Assembly: GCA_038503075.1 (NCBI GenBank)
Contig: JBCAML010000014.1
Span: 496,001-560,000 of the forward strand
From: Gyromitra esculenta
Taxonomy: Eukaryota; Ascomycota; Pezizomycetes; Pezizales; Discinaceae
DNA: 64,000 bases
Direction: 5' to 3'
Both the position numbers and the translations under genes were made by a program. This document shows positions 60,550 to 64,000 of the stretch, piece after piece. The notes under the pieces are model-generated. The model worked only from the letters and a program-made list of their open reading frames with translations. It was not told where the DNA came from and did no database searches. Position 1 is the stretch's first letter; every line of letters begins with the position of its first letter.

Positions 60550-61232
60550 ATGGCCTCCTCTTCCTCTGCTGCTGCTGCTGAACCATCTTCAGATCCTAGT
60601 CTTTATACCATTCCTTTCTCTAGTTCTACTGCTTCCCATGAATGGGAACACTACCTCCAGCACCTGCAAGGCACCAATTCCCCCATCACCATCATTGCTA
60701 AAACGATATGCTACAAGGACAACAAAGCCAAGAGGTTTTACACACTCCCACTTGAGAAGAACAAGGACAACCTCGACCTCATAGCTTTCAAGCAAGTAGA
60801 AGAGATTTGGGAGAAGCCCATCACCGTCACCACCGCCGAGTCCAACTTAGGGCCTCAGGTACACTCATGCTTTTGTCTGGACCAACACAAAATGCAGTAC
60901 AAAGGATTCAGAACTGGAACGCGATGGAACAGCATACCGTTGCAGCATTCTGGAAGAATGGAGTGATGGGTGTGTATGACCCAGGCTTTGACTTTGAGGG
61001 TGTTGGGTGTGAGAAAGACATGGTAGGGGTTATTCTCCTAAAGCAGTTGATGGGGGAGATGAGGAAACAGGGAAAGGCAGTCAACGAATTGTGGGTTGGT
61101 GGAGGGGGAAACTACACTGGGATTGGCAGTGAGATGACCAGAGCATGGATGGAGGATGAGGTGGTTAGGAAGGAAGGAAGGGAGTTGGGGAAATGGGAGG
61201 GTAGAAAGGGTTGGAAGCAGGTGAAAAGGTAG
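60550..61232 (+). CDS. Uncharacterised 209-aa protein, two exons
   Basis: Exons 60550-60858 and 60912-61232. The 53-bp intron (GTACAC ... ATTCAG) is phase 0 and joins NLGPQ to NWNAMEQHTVAAFW; other nearby acceptors break the frame. The N-terminus is a Ser/Ala run (ASSSSAAAAEPSS), then a mixed alpha/beta-looking region (SPITIIAKTICYKD, VEEIWEKPITVTTAES). Exon 2 has MVGVILLKQLMGEMRKQ and a Gly-rich turn (ELWVGGGGNYTG) followed by a charged C-terminus. No signal peptide, membrane segment or catalytic motif is recognised. Upstream is a CT-rich leader. It starts about 310 bp from the 5' break of the divergent tyrosinase relic. Function unknown. Confidence 0.72.
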
Positions 61233-62050
61233 AAATGTGTCTTAGTGGTAGTGGTAGCAGCAGTGAGTTTATTGTGTGATTTGTAGATTGAAGTTCATGA
61301 ACGCAGCTTGTTTCGGGGTTTTTTCTTCTTCTTTTTGTTGGCATGAGATTGAGAAGGGTTTCATTCGTTTGGTAAAGGGTATTGTATGGAGCTGTAGTCG
61401 AAATTGGTAGATGGAGAAAAAATAGAGGTTGTTCCAGAAGATAGCAGTATATTTGGTGTGTTCTACATATAGAAAGGTTTATGGCATATTTATGAGCCAT
61501 CAGGATATGGAACCCCCGCCAAAATGACTTGAAATATGTATTAAAAAAAAACATCACTTATAATTAGCGGTGAAATCATAGAGTATCACTCTACAAAAGC
61601 CAAAGCTCACTTCCTCTATCAACACCACAAGGCTGCCAAGATATATGCTTTAACCTCGCTCTCGAGTGGCCTACCGTACTAAATTACGAGATTCAAGCTG
61701 TATGCACCCCCGCGATCGACTTCCTGCTTCGATTGGCTTTTCTTCTCAGCTTGAATCCTCGATATCCGAGTCTTTGCAGGAATGATATTTCATTATCCGA
61801 TTATGCTGTGACCCGTAGGACCTTAAACGCAAGCTTTAGACATTCGTACTCAGTATATTATGAGCTATTTTTCGTAACCCGCGTGTACGTATTGCGATAA
61901 GTGAAACATCATTCCCAACTACTGCCAACCAGCATCCATCCTATCCCGACAAAACGTATGTATTAGGAGATTTTAAGGAAGTAGCAATCAATTCATAATG
62001 GGCAATTTGTTCGATCAAACTTGAGGCAACACGGCTATAAAAGTAACGAG
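61233..62050. other. Convergent intergenic region
   Basis: Lies between two convergent genes and should hold both 3' UTRs. No gene, repeat family or RNA feature could be supported. Confidence 0.5.
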
Positions 62051-63828
62051 CTAAAGCACACTCTTATTTATACCCCTCGGGTATCGGCTTTCCTTGTCTA
62101 TAGTAGCTTCAATAATTTCTACAAAGTAATAGTCAGTAAACATATAGGCCATCGCAGACAGAGCGGATGCCGCAAATACGCCATGTAGCCACATACCCGA
62201 AGAAGGAGCCCCTCCAGTCTCTCCCCACTGCTTCAATTTGAATCGTGGATCAGCCTCGTAGAACAGTTTTGCAAACTCTTCAAACGTCCTTTCCTTCGCA
62301 TTCAAAACCACGATCATGTTCCAGTTCTAAGTACCGATTTTCCAGTCAGCCGGACGAAAGTCTCGAGATGGCTGATCCAAAGCTATACTAACCTGATTGA
62401 AAACATATCTATGCATCGGATTCGGCAGATAGCTGCACTGAGGAACGATGCTCTCAGCAACAAGGATCCGGGAATTCTTTTTCATTGCTGGTATGATATT
62501 CCTAATCAATTTGATACAATCTTCATCGCTCAGGAAATGAAATATCAGCCGCATGAAGTATGCATCCGCTTCGACCTTTTGAGTCTCCATGAAATCGGTC
62601 ACTTGGAAGTTGAATCGAGGACGAAGGTTTTCAGGACAGCTCTCGATCGCCTCAGAGATCGGCTGAGCTAAATCTTGGATAAGAAACTCCAAATTCGGCG
62701 CCCCAGAAGCGATCTGGTAGCTGACGTGACCATTCCCTACATGCGCATTCCCAGTGTTAGCGCGCAAGACGTAATGGATCTGAATATAGCTATCCAAGAG
62801 CCTCATTACCTCCGCCTATATCGACTATTTTGGCTCTTCCCAGTGCGCGCCAGGGGTAAACCTTTCGAAGTCTCTCATAAGAACTCGAAGCCATCGTCTG
62901 TAGACATGTGTTGAAGCGGGTCATCTCCTCGGGCTGGGTAACAAGCCACGGGAAAAACGCTAGTCCCTTGGTATCATTTCCAATTGCGAATCCAGTCTCT
63001 TCTGGCTTTGTTGAGCTTGGATATCTCCTCATCGCTTCGCTAACCTTGAGAGATCCCTTGAGGAGCGGGCCCAGACTACTCTCGCCATATTCGTAAGCTT
63101 TTTGCGATACAAAGCCTAAGATTACCGCTCATGGTTATGAAGAGGCTTTTTATATATACCCATAGTTAACAACGGCCTGCAGATCTTCCCTCACAAGGTG
63201 CACCGAACATATATTATGGGCAACTGAGGTATGATTGTAAGCCACGAAGATCGCTTTGTCACCAAGGGATGGTTGGATTGATACTTACAGTAGTGTGGCT
63301 TCACTTCAGAAAATATGTACTGGGTAGTTAACACCCTCAGCGCCGACGCTAATTTTGTCAGCGCTGTATTCCACCCACGAACGTACCAAACAACCACCTA
63401 CCGATCCTATACTCATCGGCTCCTGATTTCCTCGAAATCTCAGAGATATGCATTGGGGTGCCATCCAGATTCAGGATATGCGCAATCTTCCAATCGACGA
63501 TAACTTTGAGAGCAGCGCATTCGTTAAACTTCAGTTTGTAAGTTCAACCGCGTATATTTACTGGAATATCTGATATGTATACCTGAAGAACCGTTTCTCG
63601 AATATGCGATAACGGGTCGTGAGAAAGTACGGACAGAGCTCTCGAGGCGATCGAGAGCGTCCTTCTCGCTTCTCGAATCTCGGGATCATCTGGGAGCCCG
63701 GCTGACGAAGGGTGGAATGTTGGCCCATCTAAGGATCTGGAACGTAAGTGCTGGCTAATCTTTTTTGCTGAAGCAGCAACCTGGTCCGCCAGCTCAACCA
63801 GTAACTGCGTGCTATTATGGGTATTCAT
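62051..63828 (-). CDS. Fungal SAM-dependent O-methyltransferase (Methyltransf_2 / sterigmatocystin OMT-like), eight exons
   Basis: Exons (minus): 63828-63583, 63528-63402, 63348-63289, 63223-63160, 63075-62810, 62736-62393, 62326-62197, 62118-62051; 434 aa. All seven introns (53-84 bp) are GT-AG and in phase. The intron before 63075 is the least certain: TAG after GCGAGAG restores the frame and the expected spacing, whereas the upstream TTAG would shift it. Residues 1-145 are the dimerisation/winged-helix domain (TQLLVELADQV, VLTTQYIFSEV). SAM motif I is IVDIGGGNGHVS (about 250). The catalytic region IFHFLSDEDCIKLIRN keeps the family His before the SDEDC block. The C-terminus ends with EIIEAT, matching the usual SLIEV end of the fold. 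It would methylate a phenolic hydroxyl of a small molecule. The cluster, if any, may continue beyond the window. Confidence 0.92.
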
Positions 63829-64000
63829 TAGAGTTTAGAGTTTAGAATTATTGTGACGGTATCAAGATAAGGTTAATAGCTGGATGTGAAGGCGCGCTTG
63901 TAAGCAGAAGCGACCATTTATCTGTACCCCTCTTTCACCGCTCCCGAGGCGGAGAATTGCTTGGAAATTTGGATTAACTATCTATAAGGAATAATGATCC
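63829..64000. other. Upstream region of the O-methyltransferase gene
   Basis: Promoter-side sequence of the minus-strand methyltransferase, cut by the window edge. No further feature is visible. Confidence 0.4.

Noticed and set aside
63032..63159. Frameshift in the O-methyltransferase
   Set aside because: The TTAG acceptor gives a one-base frame conflict, but the TAG at 63078-63076 restores phase and the expected family spacing, so the gene is probably intact.

Overview
The window reads as nuclear DNA of a filamentous ascomycete (Pezizomycotina; Leotiomycetes is only a guess). The evidence is short introns (51-133 bp) with GTRNGT-type donors and CTAAC-like branch sites, ascomycete-type protein families, and gene-poor A+T-rich spacers holding decayed reading frames whose stops look like repeat-induced point mutation (TGG to TAG). 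No bacterial operons, rRNA, convincing tRNA or CRISPR arrays are present. I rebuilt twelve protein genes by joining open frames across canonical introns; all joins below were checked for phase.

Layout. 0.5-4.6 kb: two uncharacterised genes (SH3-like + strand protein; 552-aa - strand protein). 4.6-8.3 kb: spacer. 8.4-15.2 kb: two housekeeping-looking coiled-coil genes on the - strand, a 777-aa poly-Q protein and a 620-aa protein with spindle-pole-like features. 16.8-19.3 kb: an 11-exon DDX3/Ded1/Vasa-type DEAD-box RNA helicase. 19.3-46.6 kb: gene-poor, with only a small helix-turn-helix protein (26.3 kb) and a small secreted cysteine/hydrophobic protein (31.1 kb). This stretch holds MITE-like inverted-repeat elements, a segment of organelle-like texture, and most copies of a strongly over-represented TACATGTA octamer.

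46.6-64 kb looks like accessory or specialised-metabolism territory: a four-exon orphan with a CxCC...CxC cluster (46.7 kb), a Ure2-type glutathione S-transferase (48.5 kb), a ~258-bp terminal-inverted-repeat element (50.9 kb), a 796-aa secreted Tyr/Gly/His-rich tandem-repeat protein (51.9 kb), a class A FAD monooxygenase (56.3 kb), the broken 3' half of a tyrosinase (59.4-60.2 kb), a 209-aa orphan (60.5 kb) and an 8-exon fungal O-methyltransferase (62.1 kb). Monooxygenase, O-methyltransferase and GST are common tailoring enzymes of fungal gene clusters, but no backbone synthase, transporter, cluster transcription factor or DUF3328/UstYa protein is visible, so joint action is only an inference. 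The tyrosinase relic beside a tyrosine-rich secreted repeat protein is the most suggestive pairing.
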